Part shown: in pieces, positions 1 to 13,300 of the stretch
Position numbering within the stretch: position 1 is the stretch's first letter
Layout: each line of letters begins with the position of its first letter
Notes under the pieces: generated by a model
The model's database searches: none
Seen by the model: only the letters and a program-made list of their open reading frames with translations
What the model was told of the DNA's origin: nothing
From: Rhyacophila brunnea
Taxonomy: Eukaryota > Arthropoda > Insecta > Trichoptera > Rhyacophilidae
Length of the DNA stretch: 64,000 nucleotides
Direction of reading: 5' to 3'
Assembly (NCBI GenBank): GCA_022495005.1
Contig: JAGYXB010001944.1
Span: forward strand, 241,147 to 305,146
Made by a program: the position numbers and the translations under genes

Positions 1-57
1 GTGATGTGTACCCCCATGTACTTGAAGCTGTCGACGCTCTCGATGTTTGTCCGTCGC
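1..57 (-). pseudogene. Fragment of a non-LTR retrotransposon reverse transcriptase
   Basis: Read on the minus strand the first bases encode NIESVDSFKYMGVHI, the 'FKYLG' segment that lies downstream of the catalytic YADD in LINE reverse transcriptases. A stop codon closes it at about position 57, and it lies inside a NELF-D intron. It is probably the end of a decayed LINE that extends left of the window. Confidence 0.5.
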
Positions 58-654
58 TAATCAGAGGCAAATCTGGATCAGGACAGGTGCTATATATCAT
101 TCAACTAAAAAAATACGATTGCAGTATTAAAAATTAACGCTGTGGTGTTATTAAAATCGCACTACTGAAAAGTACCATGTTGCAGTTACGGCTTTATACA
201 TAGGAGGTGTTGTTTATCACCTTTATAACTACGGAGTAAAATCATAAATTTAGAGCGTAACGCAGAGTTGTCAATGTTAAGCAGGCATTCTAACAAGAAT
301 AATATTAAAAAACTCATCACATATTCTTTCTTACTGAACTTAGGTCACCAAAAATGGCCTCTCAAAGTTAGGCGCATATCTTAGGGACTTGCCTAAGTAT
401 GGTATGCATCGCGCTCCTAAGAGCGGAAATTAGTGATACTAGTACGTATTGTACAGTGGATAAAAACCTTAAAATATATTCTGATCAAAATTTATTTCAT
501 CAAAAGATCAAAAGTATTTAGCGTACCTACTTTTAGTGAGTACTTGCGTTAGATAAAGCACTATGCACCATTTTGGTCAGTAATATTACAATCAATATTT
601 TTATTAGTTATTGTTATCTTTAATAAATTGTAAAGCGGTATTATACAAACTTAC

Positions 655-764
655 CTCTCCCTCTTCAGTGAAAATGGTATCTGCCTTTTTTGGATCAAAA
701 GTTTTCAAGATCATATCTTTTAAATGATTTTCAACCATTGCTTGGACTTCTGTTACCTTAACAC
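655..764 (-). CDS. TH1: NELF-D coding exon 3
   Basis: Acceptor TTCAG|GTGTTAAG and donor GAG|GTAAGT. It encodes [20 protein letters not shown] and then [17 protein letters not shown]. It ends in phase 0, and the next exon is outside the window. Confidence 0.9.
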
Positions 765-3700
765 CTGAATGAAAATAAAATAATACACATAATTACATTC
801 AATCAAAAACTTTTGAAAGCAATGATAATCTTTAATAGAAAAACTTCCAATTCACATACACACAATAAAAAGAATTAGAAAAACCTCCTGCGATACTTAT
901 GAACAGTCAGGACCGAAATACATCTGTCCATGAACAAATTATACAAATATATCTTAAGTTGGATGCTCACATGCTGACATATTAACAAATTTAAACCATT
1001 ATGTTACACTTAGAAATATAGTACTGTCATGTCATATCATCCCACAGTATATTTTGTACAATCACTTTGGTAATTTGTTTTGATGATAAATATAGTGCCA
1101 GTTCGACCAGTACTTTGGATTGGGAAGAAGAAATAAAAACTTTGGTTACTTTTGGATTTATAAATAATTAAGAAAATAAAAAATCGAGGAGTGAATGGGT
1201 CCAATACATTAATACAAAAAGAGAAAAATTAGGTAAATTTTATTGATTAGTTTAAGAAATACAAGGTTTCACATGTATTTTCGATTGATCAAAGAAGAGT
1301 TTAAATTGTGTTTAAAAAAACAAGTTGTGATTTTTAGGACAGTTTATTTTTATTTAAAAACACTATCGCCGGTTAAGAATAAATTGGAATTAAAGCGGAT
1401 ATATTTTTATTTATTTTATCAGTATTGTGCTTGAGGAAGAGATGTCATTTGAAATACATAATATACAATGAATATGTTGATCGCAATAATCAGGCAACTC
1501 ATAATGTCATGTTCTCTGACTTTTTCAATTAAAATCTTGTCCATTTTCAAACATAAACAGATTCAAACCACTAAAAACAAGGATGCATGAGGTCACGTGA
1601 GTCGAAAATGGTAAATTTACAGAAAATAAAAACATTCAGTTGTGTGAGAAGTTGGTGATGTGACATGATATGTATGAGGTAACTTCATTGTGGTACTGAT
1701 ACATTTAGATACCTAGTAAAAAGATACTGCTCACTTTTTGCCCATGACATGAGCTTACGTGATGTGATAAAAGTGTATTTCTGGCCTTAACATCAACGCC
1801 AACAACACAAATATCCATGCACAATCATCTGTTTGAAACTAATGTATATCCACACTCCACACTGGCAAACATTGCTATCAAATTATATGTAGTTTGGATG
1901 GTCTGAAAATTATATAGGTTTCTATAATTAATATAGTGGTTAAGTAATGTATTAAAATAAATGTAATTTGTGAAATTAATGTGGTGTTATAATTATTAAA
2001 AATGTGAGAGGTATATTCCTACAAAAATGTCTCGTGTTCACATTTCCCAAATCACACCACCCTGGATATCTATTAAACTACTAAAGTCCAGTTCAATTAA
2101 TCTATAAGAATATTACCTCCTAGAATAAGCCATTCTGCCAACAAGTTTGCCATCTGTGCAACAGCACTATAATTATGTGACAGTTGTTCGATGACTTGTT
2201 CCGGGTTTCCACCAGCTTGGAAATATCGTTTCAACTGTGTAAAAATTCCCGGCTCCATCATGTAATCAGGCGTAGTAAACTTTTCCAAACATTCCTGCAG
2301 AACCTCCTCCGGGTTTTCATTATTTTCCACCATGCCATCATCCTAGACATTAAAATAATAAAAATGTATATATAATTTGAAAACACTTCTGAGAAATATA
2401 TAAATGCTAGAAAAAAGCTTTTTGGAAAAAATCTGGTTTTTTCCAGTGGTTATATATTTCTCATTAGTGTTTTCAAATTATATGTGTTCTATAAATGAAT
2501 TTTACATTCTTAAATTTTTCATTGAATAAAAAGAAATCGTTTAATAATAAAATTGATTGTATTCATTGATTGTCATAATTAATTCTCTAGCCTAGAAACA
2601 TTGCCAAACATATTATTACTGTAAGTAATGCATAAAAAAATACTACTGTAGCGGTCAATGACTTCGGGCTTTGTCAGCATTATTTCGACAGTGTAAGAAT
2701 TAACAAATCATTTAAACTATCACACAATCGTCGCATCTACAGTCAGCATATTCTACACACGTGACATTCTTCGATGGAATCGAAACGTTCGAAGTGCAAT
2801 AATGCGGAGGCCAACAGATTTCTTCAGATTACTTGATCAGCAATGACTCGCAATTTACCGAATGTTCATGCATATAATTAGCGGGTCATAGTTGATGAGC
2901 TAGTCAGTCTAAATACATATTAGTATCAATCTTAATCTCAGTCCGTTCAGTAAGTTTCGTGTCAGTCGCTCCCCACCGCATTCTGTTCCACCGAGACTCG
3001 GACCTCGGAACAGTATCATAAGGATTGTAACATACTCTTGTACCGACTGTTTACGCTGCAAATAAAACTCGCTCCTCCATCGATCGGAGCAACCAACAAA
3101 TCTCAACTTCTCATCTCTTCCCCTGACGACTCTCCATCTACGATCATGTATGTGAACTATTTCTAACTTGTAACCAATATGCTATGCAATTATAGCGCCA
3201 TACATAATCCAAAGAACGGAAGTGGAAATACGTTGTATTAATAAAATAAAACAAATAAGTCGAATTAGTAATACATATTGTGTTTTAATTTATTAACAAA
3301 AGTGGGTGCCGGGGGGCATAAATATTTTATGTGAACAAGCTCGGAGGGGGGGTTAGAATTTGTAGATACGCCAATCAGCTCCAAAAGATAATGGTGAGAG
3401 CTTGTCCAGATGACGCGTGTCTCACCGTGAGTGCATGTGAACGGCTCAATGAAGTCACATGTACCTGGAATGCGTGCGAGTCAAATGGCACTAGCTGGAC
3501 AAGGCCTAAGGCTATATTACTGTCTTAATATCGCCATTCTTCAACTAGACTGTAATCTCTAAAAAATGCAGTTTTGAATTATCTACTTTTATCACTATCT
3601 AGCACTTTATCCAACAGTAAAAGTGTTGTTTTTAAGTTCATTTTTATTCTGAAGATCTTCACAAAAATACTGTCTTACTTTTAATGAAATTATGCATATC

Positions 3701-4323
3701 CACTGGAGTAGACTGTGAGACAATACTTACTACAGTTTAGCCGTGACTCGAAACGAATTTCTTTTAATTTACGTCATTTACACATTTGTCAGATCCATCA
3801 GCGTGATTTCTGGGATCTTCGTTTTTATTTTACTAAATACTTATGGCTTAGTTTAGCGAAGCTTTCCACACATTGGTCTGTTTCCAGGGCGATGATATTT
3901 TAAATATAGATGAATTTTTAATATCAAAACTTTTATACAAGCATATTAAATTGAGTCAATTCATAATAATTTGTTTGATAAGTAAATAGTGTAATATAAT
4001 TGCAATAAAATAGAATCACTTCATTGAAATTTATGGTATATTACTGGGTAGATACCATAATATAAATTATTATTGTTTGTATTAATTATGTATGAAGTAT
4101 ATTTTCTGCAGATCATTATTTTTAAAATAATCACAAGCACGTTAACATTAACACAAGCGATAGTTCATAAACTTGCAGAAAAAATATTACCAGATAAACA
4201 ATGTATTTCTTAAGCATTTAGAAGTGTTAATTTTATGTGTATGAAAATATATATTGAACCCACCTCGAAATCCACCATATCACCTCCATCCCAGGTACGC
4301 TCTTCTTCATATTGCCCAGGCAT
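655..4323 (-). CDS. TH1: Negative elongation factor subunit D (NELF-C/D, TH1-like), 5' three exons
   Basis: NELF-D is a subunit of the nuclear NELF complex, which holds RNA polymerase II in promoter-proximal pause. Three exons join in frame: 4264-4323, 2117-2342 and 655-764, giving about 132 codons that start with [11 protein letters not shown]. Family landmarks seen are an acidic N-terminus, [48 protein letters not shown], and [19 protein letters not shown] followed by IFTEEGE, all very close to animal NELF-C/D as I know it. The family protein is near 580 residues, so most of the gene lies left of position 1. The ATG at 4323 is the first in an exon whose product aligns with the family's acidic start. 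Introns are about 1.35 and 1.9 kb and hold repeats. I see no break in the coding part. Confidence 0.9.
2117..2342 (-). CDS. TH1: NELF-D coding exon 2
   Basis: Acceptor TCTAG|GATGATGG and donor GGAG|GTAATA. It encodes the conserved MMEPGIF and [12 protein letters not shown] block and the LLAEWLILG segment. One base carries over to the next exon. Confidence 0.9.
2362..2490. repeat. Inverted-repeat element, family R5 copy 1
   Basis: Arms read ATAATTTGAAAACACTTCTG and its near complement ending TAGTGTTTTCAAATTATATG. The same arm, then a shared AAATCTTGTGAATTATT-like tail, recurs near 32171 and 63735. It lies in NELF-D intron 1. No ORF. Confidence 0.55.
2646..3297 (+). other. Possible solo LTR, uncertain
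   Basis: The stretch begins TGTAGCGG and ends TTATTAACA. It holds a TCAGT initiator-like motif (around 2957) and an AATAAA cluster near the end. No second LTR, primer-binding site or target duplication could be confirmed, so this is only a suggestion for a 650-base stretch that is otherwise unexplained. Confidence 0.2.
4264..4323 (-). CDS. TH1: NELF-D coding exon 1
   Basis: Twenty codons, [20 protein letters not shown], ending in phase 0 at a GAG|GTGGGT donor. The 5' UTR and promoter must lie at higher coordinates and are not recognisable. Confidence 0.85.
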
Positions 4324-4435
4324 GATATATTAGAAATAATTGAATTATAAAAACATGCAAAGCCAAATCAAAATTCATGCAACTGTCAAGTTGACATCAA
4401 CTCAACATTTCGCTTGCAATATATTAGTCTATGGC

Positions 4436-4510
4436 AATATGGCATAGACTAATATACTAGTCTATGGTCTATAAAGCCCTACATTAGTATATAGTATATT
4501 AGTCTATGCC
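4436..4510. repeat. Short palindromic AT-rich repeat upstream of NELF-D
   Basis: CATAGACTAATATACTAGTCTATGG is self-complementary around its centre, and AGTCTATG/CATAGACT words recur through the block. It starts about 110 bases 5' of the NELF-D ATG, so it may lie in the promoter or 5' UTR. No function is claimed. Confidence 0.5.
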
Positions 4511-4957
4511 CTACATTATATTGTCTCTGGTAAAATCATTCATCATTGATGATGAAATAGATAATATATTTCTTTCGCTAAAATGATAAATAAATATAAT
4601 TCAAGATATCTTTGTAATGTATCATATTATCAGTCGTTTTTGTATCTTAGGTTTTGTGTAACACCATCTTTGGGCTCCGTACGCGACCATATTTTTAATG
4701 AAAATGCGCCCACCAGAGGTATTAAATAAAGAGAGGGGGAAGTAATCGGCTTTCTCATACAACTGAATGAAGCCAACAACTTACGATAAATAGCGACTTG
4801 ATAACAAAAAATTGAGGGCATCACAGAGGATTTACTTTGGTCATTATAACGTACACATATACCTAATGTTAACGTGGAAATTTTGCCGCAAATTGATTAC
4901 CAGCCTACCTCACCGTACTTTCATATAACCTGCCGCCCACGGTCTTGACCACTGAGC

Positions 4958-5212
4958 CAGTGTTTCTCAAACGGCGGTCTGCAGACATTTTCTGGTGACA
5001 CGAAATTTTGACGTCCAAATGCCTATGCTGAAAATTCTCATAAAATCTTCAAAACCTGTGCACTTTGTTCTTAAAATAGATTAATGGTTTTACATGACGA
5101 AATCAACTGCGATCAGACGTCATTATATCAATATTATTTTATTTGTTAGCGGTCTGCAAAACGTTTCTCCAATTTTCAGCAATCCGCAGGTGTAAACGGT
5201 TGAGAAACACTG
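4958..5212. mobile_element. Non-autonomous hAT-type miniature element
   Basis: Ends are CAGTGTTTCTCAAACGG and, inverted, CGGTTGAGAAACACTG, the standard CAG(T/G)GNTTCTCAA terminus of hAT elements. It is 255 bp with no ORF. The expected 8-bp target duplication is not clean, so the copy is probably old. Confidence 0.7.
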
Positions 5213-6415
5213 CAAGCTATATTATAATATTATTGCGTACCATCACCGCCATCTTTAGCAACGGTCCTATCTACTAATTGCAACAAAGTTGACCTAGTGT
5301 TTTTCAATATTCTATGAAGTGCTTATATATTTCTGACATGTTTTCATAATACATAATATTAGGCTTATCATAATTATGAAACTCTAAACCAGGACAGGAA
5401 CGGGAAATAGGTCAAAGAAACAAATTTAACCACCAAAACTGTTTTATTAAAAGTATGTAGGTAGGTACAAAAGAAGAAAGCAGGTCTGCTGTAGCACAAA
5501 TTTAAATTATTCATTGTGCAAATTGTTCTCGCCGGAATGAACTTTTCCACCATTTTAATCATTCTTTTAAATTTCCTCAAAAATAATTAACTAGTAGCAA
5601 ATAGTAAACTAGATAATAACTGTTTACATGCAAAAGTACTGACTATCTCACCAATCTTATTCTTCAAGCAGAGGTGAGACACGTCATTGCTATTTGATAG
5701 GTTGTGAAAATCGGTAACATCAAAATGCTCTACACGGTGTAGTTCGTATTTTATGGAAAAAAAATTCCGACAGGTTCGTCATTATCGTTCTACTGTACAG
5801 GTAGGCGGCGCAGATATCGTACAAGTTCCAATTTTCGCGTGAAAATTCAGAAGCTGCTGAAATGTTTTGATCCATGCATGAAATCTTGCAACTTGCACGA
5901 TAATGTGTTTTCTTGTTATGGCCACCAGTAAATCCATGCACGTGTAAACGGGGTATAATGCCGACTTGCATATTCAATTAAACAATGTACTTTTAGTCAT
6001 TCAACATCCAAGACTGGTTGCCTAGGCAAGCAACCAAGTTAATGACAACTCACATTGGTATGTCAATCTTGTTTCGACTTACATGTGGATAGGTAGTTAA
6101 TAATTATTATTCATGTCAGTGTTATTTGTTTTAGTTTCTGAATTTGGTATTATGCAGACCTCTCCAAAAAAAGTTTTAGAGGTCAGACTAATTGATTTTA
6201 ACCAAATACCAAATACAGTTGACACCATATCGATTAAGATTATCAGTTCAACTGTAAATATGTGGGAACCTTCTTTTAGATTTCTTGTTCCAACATTCAT
6301 CAAGACAGTTGAATTACCAAAATCGCCATCTGAGAATGCGGCATACGTGTTTTATCTTTGGTACTTTACTTACATGATACTGGTAGAGTTTGCTGTTCAA
6401 TATTATTAAGAGCGT
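5213..6415. other. Intergenic, no feature recognised
   Basis: AT-rich DNA between NELF-D and the Pep locus. Only short open frames occur (98 codons at most), with no family motif and no splice-linked exons. Confidence 0.5.
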
Positions 6416-6419
6416 ACTT

Positions 6420-6742
6420 CAGTGAAACGGCAAATAATTTTCAACAGTAGGTGCGACGAAATTTCTCACTAGTCGCCAATCGGAGACCGTCCGCACGTCG
6501 ATTTGTTTTGTCATGGCGAATATATCATGTAAAGATGACTAAAAAACTTTACGTATGTACTTAAAAAAGAAAACATGTCAATGAATATACTATTATTATT
6601 AGCAATATAACAATAAACATAACATTAAATAACGCATGTTGGATTTTTATGACAAATTTTTCATTCGGCACTTGTCATTTGCACAATCCGCGCATCATCT
6701 AGCCAAGATCTCTTTAGACCATGCCTCAACTGAAGTATAGCC
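6420..6742. mobile_element. piggyBac-type miniature element, copy 1
   Basis: The element is bounded by TTAA on both sides (6416-6419 and 6743-6746). Its imperfect inverted ends read GAGCGTACTTCAGT and ACTGAAGTATAGCC. The body is shared with copies at 31449-31826 and about 45100-45402. TTAA target duplication is the mark of piggyBac-type transposition. No coding capacity. Confidence 0.75.
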
Positions 6743-6834
6743 TTAACCTCACAAAATACAAATGAAATTTATTTCAAAGCATGAACCATCATGATCAAAG
6801 CCAGTGATTTTTTACTACAATCACCCCAAAGTGG

Positions 6835-6966
6835 CATAACCCACTGATGCGACACGCCGCGCGCAATTTTTTAAGCATTGCGGCAGTGCCATATCAGTGT
6901 GTTTTGCACAATTTAAACATACACAAATTCATACCGCGCGCGGCGTGTCACGTCAGTGGGTTATGG
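6835..6966. mobile_element. Palindromic miniature element with GC-rich arms
   Basis: Arms CATAACCCACTGATGCGACA and the complement ending TGTCACGTCAGTGGGTTATG, each followed inward by CGCCGCGCGC, fold into a hairpin of about 132 bp. CpG-rich arms stand out in AT-rich flanks. The superfamily is unclear. Confidence 0.65.
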
Positions 6967-7030
6967 GACTAAAAGTGGATTATGTAGTGATGTCTAAAAA
7001 TGAAACACAATCTGATCAGAAGAAAAAACA

Positions 7031-7036
7031 TTTATT
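7031..7036 (-). terminator. Pep: Likely Pep poly(A) signal
   Basis: AATAAA on the minus strand, about 157 bases past the Pep stop codon at 7193-7195. Cleavage would be expected 10-30 bases further down. It is placed by position only. Confidence 0.5.
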
Positions 7037-7192
7037 ATGCATCACAAGTCAGTAAGACTTAAACACATATGTCGCGATATAGTTTCACTTAACATAATAT
7101 TATTTGAACTATGATCAAATACAAATCCACAAATTAAAATTAATTTTACAAATAATAAATCTACAACTCATTCCGATTGCAAGTCAATATTT

Positions 7193-7349
7193 CTACTGCT
7201 GGGCAGCAGCTTCGACCGATTCAGTCACCTCTGACTCTGGATCCTTTACGGAGATTGAGATGTCTCCCAAGACTGAGACCGCTGACTCATCTGCAGCATT
7301 TTCTGTTTCAATTTCCGCTTTTTTATCTGACTTTCGGAATCTGTCGTAC
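7193..7349 (-). CDS. Pep: Pep exon 11 and stop
   Basis: Acceptor TTGCAG|GTACGA completes an Arg codon. It encodes YDRFRKSDKKAEIETENAAD and ends EAAAQQ with a TAG at 7193-7195. Confidence 0.87.
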
Positions 7350-10300
7350 CTGCAAAATTAAAAAAATATAATAGAAATACATAATCCTCATTTTGAATTA
7401 AAATGTGATGTTTTTGCATAATCATCTCCACAGCAGTGCCTTCTGTTCATAATTTCATTTCTTATTTTTAATAAGTTCAACGCTTGTTTAACCTTTGAAT
7501 GGCAAAAGGCACAAAGAAACCAATGGAGACGAAATAGGAGAGATAAATTTATTACAAGACAGCACTCTAACCTTCCAGTAGTGTTGGTGTCGTCTTCATC
7601 ATCACTGGACTTGTTGTTAGTATCATGAGTGTGTGTGTGAGGGTGCGTGTCCCTCAGCAAGTCACCCAGCTCTTTGTCCACCTCGGCCCATAGCTTCTCT
7701 TCTCCTTCACCCCCCTCTTCTCCGGCACCCGTACCCTTGGCCTTCTGTCCTGCTCCGTTCACTTTGCCCACTTCTGCCTTGGTGGCGGCGGGCGCAGCCG
7801 CTGTCTCTCCTGTGCTGCCTTCAGCTGCTGCAGCTTCCTTACCTTTTAAGGCATATTACAGTTAATGTATTATTTATATTTTCATAATATTTTATATCAC
7901 AGCTAACATTAAATAAAGTTTAATGAAACAACCCACACCTACCATTAAAAAAATTGGTTTTTGTTGTTTTTCCTAATGGACAATTTCTAATAATCACGAT
8001 TATTGTTGAACATCATTTTTTATCAATCATATATAATTATTCAACGAATGTGGGTATACATAATGAGGCTTTGTATTGAAGATACTCACCTTTGGTCTCC
8101 TTGGCCTGCTGATGTATGCGGTGGATCCGCTCAGCCTGCCGACGAAGGGTGTGGTCATCGCAGAAGCGCACATAACGGCTCAGATGAGTCCTCTTTCGGC
8201 AATGGCGCTTCACGGTCATATCGTCGGTCTCTCCGCGTGGCAGATACACCTTACACAACTCACAGTAATGTACCTGTTGGTGAAATTTACATTTTAACAG
8301 ATACATATTTAATTATAATTCATTGGAGAAAGATAACTATTTTGTAAAAAATTGCTGACCTCATACTTCTTGATGTGCTCATTACCGACGCTGACTGAAA
8401 GCTTTGGTTTGCTGTCCACACCCTCTTCTGCTTTTTTCTCGCCGGTACTGTCACCGTCTTCAACTTCTGTTTAGGATTCAAAAAAAAATATACAGAAAAT
8501 GTATTACAATTACATACAGAAATCATCTTTCTAAAAATCATCTCAAAGAGGATCTATAAATTATATAAATGACATTAACAGAAAAAGATATTCAAACCAG
8601 ATTCCATCATAATATAAGCTCATAATGCATGAGATGAACGAACAAACCGTCCACGTCGCCAACCGAGTCCAGCGTCATGAAGTTCTCCAGGCCCATGTCC
8701 ATTCCTTCATCTTCGCTGCCCTGTTCGCCTGACTTGCTAGGTTTGGCCTGCTTGTGTTCCAGACGAGCTTTCTTCTAAAAAACCATTCATATGTTAGCTA
8801 CAAGCAGTGAAGATGAGTTTCATTTCAGAACTAATAATAGGCTGGATAACATAATATTGCATACTTTACGTATCAGAATAGGATCAAAATACAGAAAAAA
8901 ATTCAAATTCTAGGGAACACTTTCAATAAACACAATATTAATGTGAAATTATGAGATCAAATTTTTATGCAAAAGAAAAGTATTTTTATGACTTTGCAGG
9001 TGCAAAATTTAAAAAAAAAACTGACTTAAAACTGGGCTGAGTAAACTGCTCCAACCTGCTGTGACCTCAGAAATTCGTTTCAATTCGGGTCAATAAATAA
9101 TATTAAACATGTATTGAACTATATATAATAGGTGGAACTACAAAGGAAATACATACTCACAATTACCCATGACAGATGTAATGCCGGGTCCACACTGGCA
9201 ACAAGTCGCCGGCAACCTCGTTAAATTTTACAATAAGTATAATAATTATCGTAAAATTTCTTAAGCAATTATGATAATTATCGTAAAATTTAACGAGGTT
9301 GCCGGCGACATGTTGCCAGTGTGGACCCGGCATTAGACTTGCGAATTCATGGAATGTCACGAATCGCCAAACGATAGCGAAACCAATGTAAACAAGCATG
9401 GTATGTGCGTACTTATATTTGTATCACAAAAAATATTTCAATAACCATTGGTAATCAATTTAAAAAAATAATAATTATGATGGCGGAAGGCAATCTGACA
9501 TCTTTTAATCAACAGTTTTGTAACTGTATTTTGGTCTATTCATGTTATATTGACGTTATTTAGATTTAACGCTACTCAACATTCTATGCTTATACAGTAA
9601 AACCTCGTTAGTAAGAACACTTATAAATTCGAAATTCGCCGTAATTCGAAATTTTTGAACATTATTTTCATGGAAAACCATACCGTTAATTCAAATTTCG
9701 TAGTTCGAAATGATTTCAGAGTCCTGGCATATAAAAATATTCAATAAATCGTAATAAAGTACACTATTTCATGAGCCAATCATGGGAAATTGTGAGATTT
9801 AAAAAAAAAAAAATTACTTATTTTATGAAGGTAATAAAAATAATCCTGATATTTTATGACCCAATTCGGTAAGCACATCTATGATCGGAAACAAAACATT
9901 TCGTAAATCGATTTTTTTTTCGATTTTTGGTTCCATGGAATTCGTAGTAACGAGGTTTTACTGTATGCCATTTAAATTTTATGGGGTGATTGATTTTACT
10001 GTGTATATTTAGATAAAAATATTATGTAAGGGTGACGGAGGTTCACTTGCCTTGATATGGTCCAGCGAGCAGATGTGGTGCTCGTAGATCATGGGGGAAC
10101 GGAAGGTGATGCGGCACGACTTGCAGTAAGGCATGAGAAACTCCTTCATGTTACGGTGTGCTTCAGAACGGTCATGGTCGTTGGTGGTAGTACGGTAAAT
10201 GAGCTTGCACAGAGTGCAGAAGGCTGTGTCAGGGGACAGTTCTGCTCCTGCAGCCGCTTCCAGCACACGCTGAGCCTTGCGTTGGGTCACACGCATGCGC

Positions 10301-13300
10301 TGCTGCATGAACTTGAGCTTCAGCGCCACGTCGTCCATGGCATAGCAATGTCGCGATGACTGCAGATGCTTTGAATACATCTGCAATGTATTAATATAGG
10401 CATTTTATTTCAACAATTTCAATTGTTACTATGTTGTTGGTTCAAGTTCAACCACGGGCGTCATTTGTTTCATGTTTTCTGAATGAATAATACAAAATTA
10501 AGTTATAACAAAAGATATTTTTACCTAACTGAGCCTGGCTTATGGGTCAGTGGTAGAATATTTGACTGCACTTTCAAATATTAGTGGTTCGAGCCCACCC
10601 ATTTATATTTCTTTTGTCACTTCAGCTGGGAAACACTAGTAAATCATATTTTTATTTTGTTGCAAATAGTTTTACTAGTCTAGTACTGCATAAAACAGCA
10701 TGGCGATCTGGGTGACTAAAATTTTTTTTAAGGTAGTCTCCCATGATAATAAAAAAGAGGGTAGGCACCTTGAATGTGAGATACTTCTCACGACAGTGAG
10801 TGCAAATGAGGCGAATGTAGGCCCTGGACATAGGTTTGGCGTGCGGCGGGTTGGGAGGGATCTCGGTGTCTGCCTCCGCCTCCTCGCCCGAGGCCGCATC
10901 TGCTGCCTCCTTGTCAGTTGCCTCACCTTCTGCTCCCTCTTCTCTCTGCTTTCAGATAGGGTAACGAAAAATAATTCAAATAAGCATGAAGTTTGCTACA
11001 AATGAAATTGGAATGTGAAATAACTTACAACAAATTTAATTATTAATCTTAGTAACCCTTTTCTAATGTTCACTTTCATAAATATATAGATGGAAGGATT
11101 TCTTCAAGAGCTTTTGTTATGTTTGCAATTTATCTACTACACAAAAAGGTGTATGATAATCATAATTAATCCTCTTTACTGTTTTTTCTTGGTAAAATAA
11201 ATTCATTTGAGTATGAAGCGAATATTATGCAATTAAAATAGAGAATAAAATGAAAAGGGGGGTTGGGAGAAAAATACCTTGATGGGGGCATCGGCAGCGA
11301 CGATGGTTGGTGGGTCATCCTCAGGTTTCTTGGTGTCGATGTCCCAGTCATCTTCGGCTTCACTGGAGGTGGCCGAGATGCGCTTCCCCTTCAGGACGCT
11401 AATAATGCAATCTTTGATTAGCTTTCGCCGTCGCGACCCTCCACAAAATTCAATGTGACCCCTCGTCTATTCTTTCAAATCTTGTAAAGTGATCATTAGG
11501 ATATCGCAATATTATGCTGTTTTGATTTTTTCATCTTTCAAAAGTTCTTTTATTCATTTCAAAATGGCTCCACAATTGGAGTGACACGTATATCTAGTTA
11601 CATGTCTTCGGTGGCCGACCAAAAACGCGCTGGTCGCCCGGCGTCTCGATGAGACCGTATGGCTCACAAAAGCCGTGAGGGAATGTATTTTCATATTGAA
11701 TGGGCACATCGAGCGCCTATTGTTTTCATCATGCACCATTTTATTTTGGGCGGAACTCTGGGCGCCGGACGACCGTCGGGCGCCGATTTGTAAAAATGAG
11801 CAATTACCTTCTGATCTTGGCCTGCTTGAGACGGCGGACGTAGTTGGCAGGCCGCGAGGGGAGAATCCTCCGGTAGGAGAAGGGGCGGGAGGAGACACCG
11901 CGGTAGGAAGCGCGGGAGGACCTCATGAGGCGGCCTCGATAGGAACGGCGTGCAGAGCGCATAGCGCCGCGGGAGCGCACAGGGGCAGCAGGCGAGGCGC
12001 GCGGGGGCGGCATGTTGCTCTTGCGGTAGGAATTGTCACGCGGCGGCGGCGAGCGTCGCCCCTCTGAGTAGCGGCGTTCGGGTGACTCCCGCCTTCCGTA
12101 GTCACCTCCGCCGTAGTGGTCCAAGTTGTCTCGGCTCCTCCTTCCTCCGCCGCTTCCCTGAACACAATCGGTTATCTTTGGCGGTCCCGTTCGGGCGGGC
12201 GTCCTTCGCGCCCCCTCAGAACGACGGCCTCCTTTTTAAAGTTTGAGCGCTTCCAGGCGGAGCGGTTTAATTTCGAAAGCTAATTTTTAAATTTTCATTC
12301 TGAGCGAGAGAACCATCGGCCGTCTATCGCGTTCATCACCTCATTCGGGGTGTAAAACGGAAAACCTCTGTTCGATTCGAGTCTGAAAACCAAAAAATCT
12401 CACCCCCCTCTTGCCGGTGCTCTCTGAAAAATAAAATGCGGCCGAGCCCGTGGGGTTCTCTCGGCCGCGGAATCGTCTCATCATCTGTCTCTCCGAAAGA
12501 CTGTCTCTCGAGATCATTAAAAATGTGATCGATTTTATCAAATTTTTGGAATTTTCACATCGGACTGCATGTTCCCCATTTCAAGGGTTCGAGGGTCAGG
12601 ATGATGCGAATCTTAAAATGTATGCCTCTCCGTATGGAGGGTGCGTTCATATTCATTTCAATAATATATCAAAAATGGCGAGCTCTATCCGGACTGGATC
12701 GAGTCAACGGATTAGGAACGGACGGTGCCACGGCACATTCACTGGAGAAATAACAAAACAAACAAATTCAGTCACGCTAATTAAATTCAACAAGTTAACA
12801 TTATCATTGGGAATTTATCCGTGTCCGCGATTAATTTTAATTTCCTGAAATTTAATAAGCGGTTAAAACAAAACTTCCCCTCAATTAGGTAAATCAAAAA
12901 ATTCCATGAATCAAAATTGTCAACACTCAAGAAACTCGAATGATTTTCTAATAGTCCATGTTGAAAATAGCTTACGGCACCTTATCGACATACAGCAATG
13001 AAATACAAATGTTGAAACAGATACTAGAATTGTTTCATATTTGAAAACATGAATAAAAACGGAACTCAAAAAATTAACTATTGGCTACTGGATGGTCTCA
13101 TAATAAAGGAATATAAAACAAGTTTCTCTAATATGTACTAGATACGTTGTTTTATATTTTATTTGACCCAAAAATAATGGTTTTTTTACTTGAAAAAGAT
13201 TACAATGTATTTTCAGCTGATAACTTAAAAAATATCAATATATTTTAGTTTAGAGGACCAGTATTGCAAACTGAAGACTACATGTAATACAAAAAATGAT

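Noticed and set aside
6113..6409. 98-codon ORF with hydrophobic segments, possible small membrane protein
   Set aside because: No homology recognised, no promoter or poly(A) support, and an overlapping minus-strand ORF of similar length argues for chance.
10057..10359. 100-codon plus-strand ORF
   Set aside because: Antisense shadow of Pep exon 6 with its three zinc-finger parts.
10536..10605. Functional tRNA-Cys gene
   Set aside because: Acceptor arms do not pair and the anticodon region is disturbed; kept only as a tRNA-like fossil.
11675..12067. 130-codon plus-strand ORF
   Set aside because: Antisense shadow of GC-rich Pep exon 3, Arg/Gly/Ala-rich for that reason.
12450..12848. 132-codon plus-strand ORF upstream of Pep exon 3
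   Set aside because: No motif, no splice partners, and it lies in Pep intron 2; open by chance.
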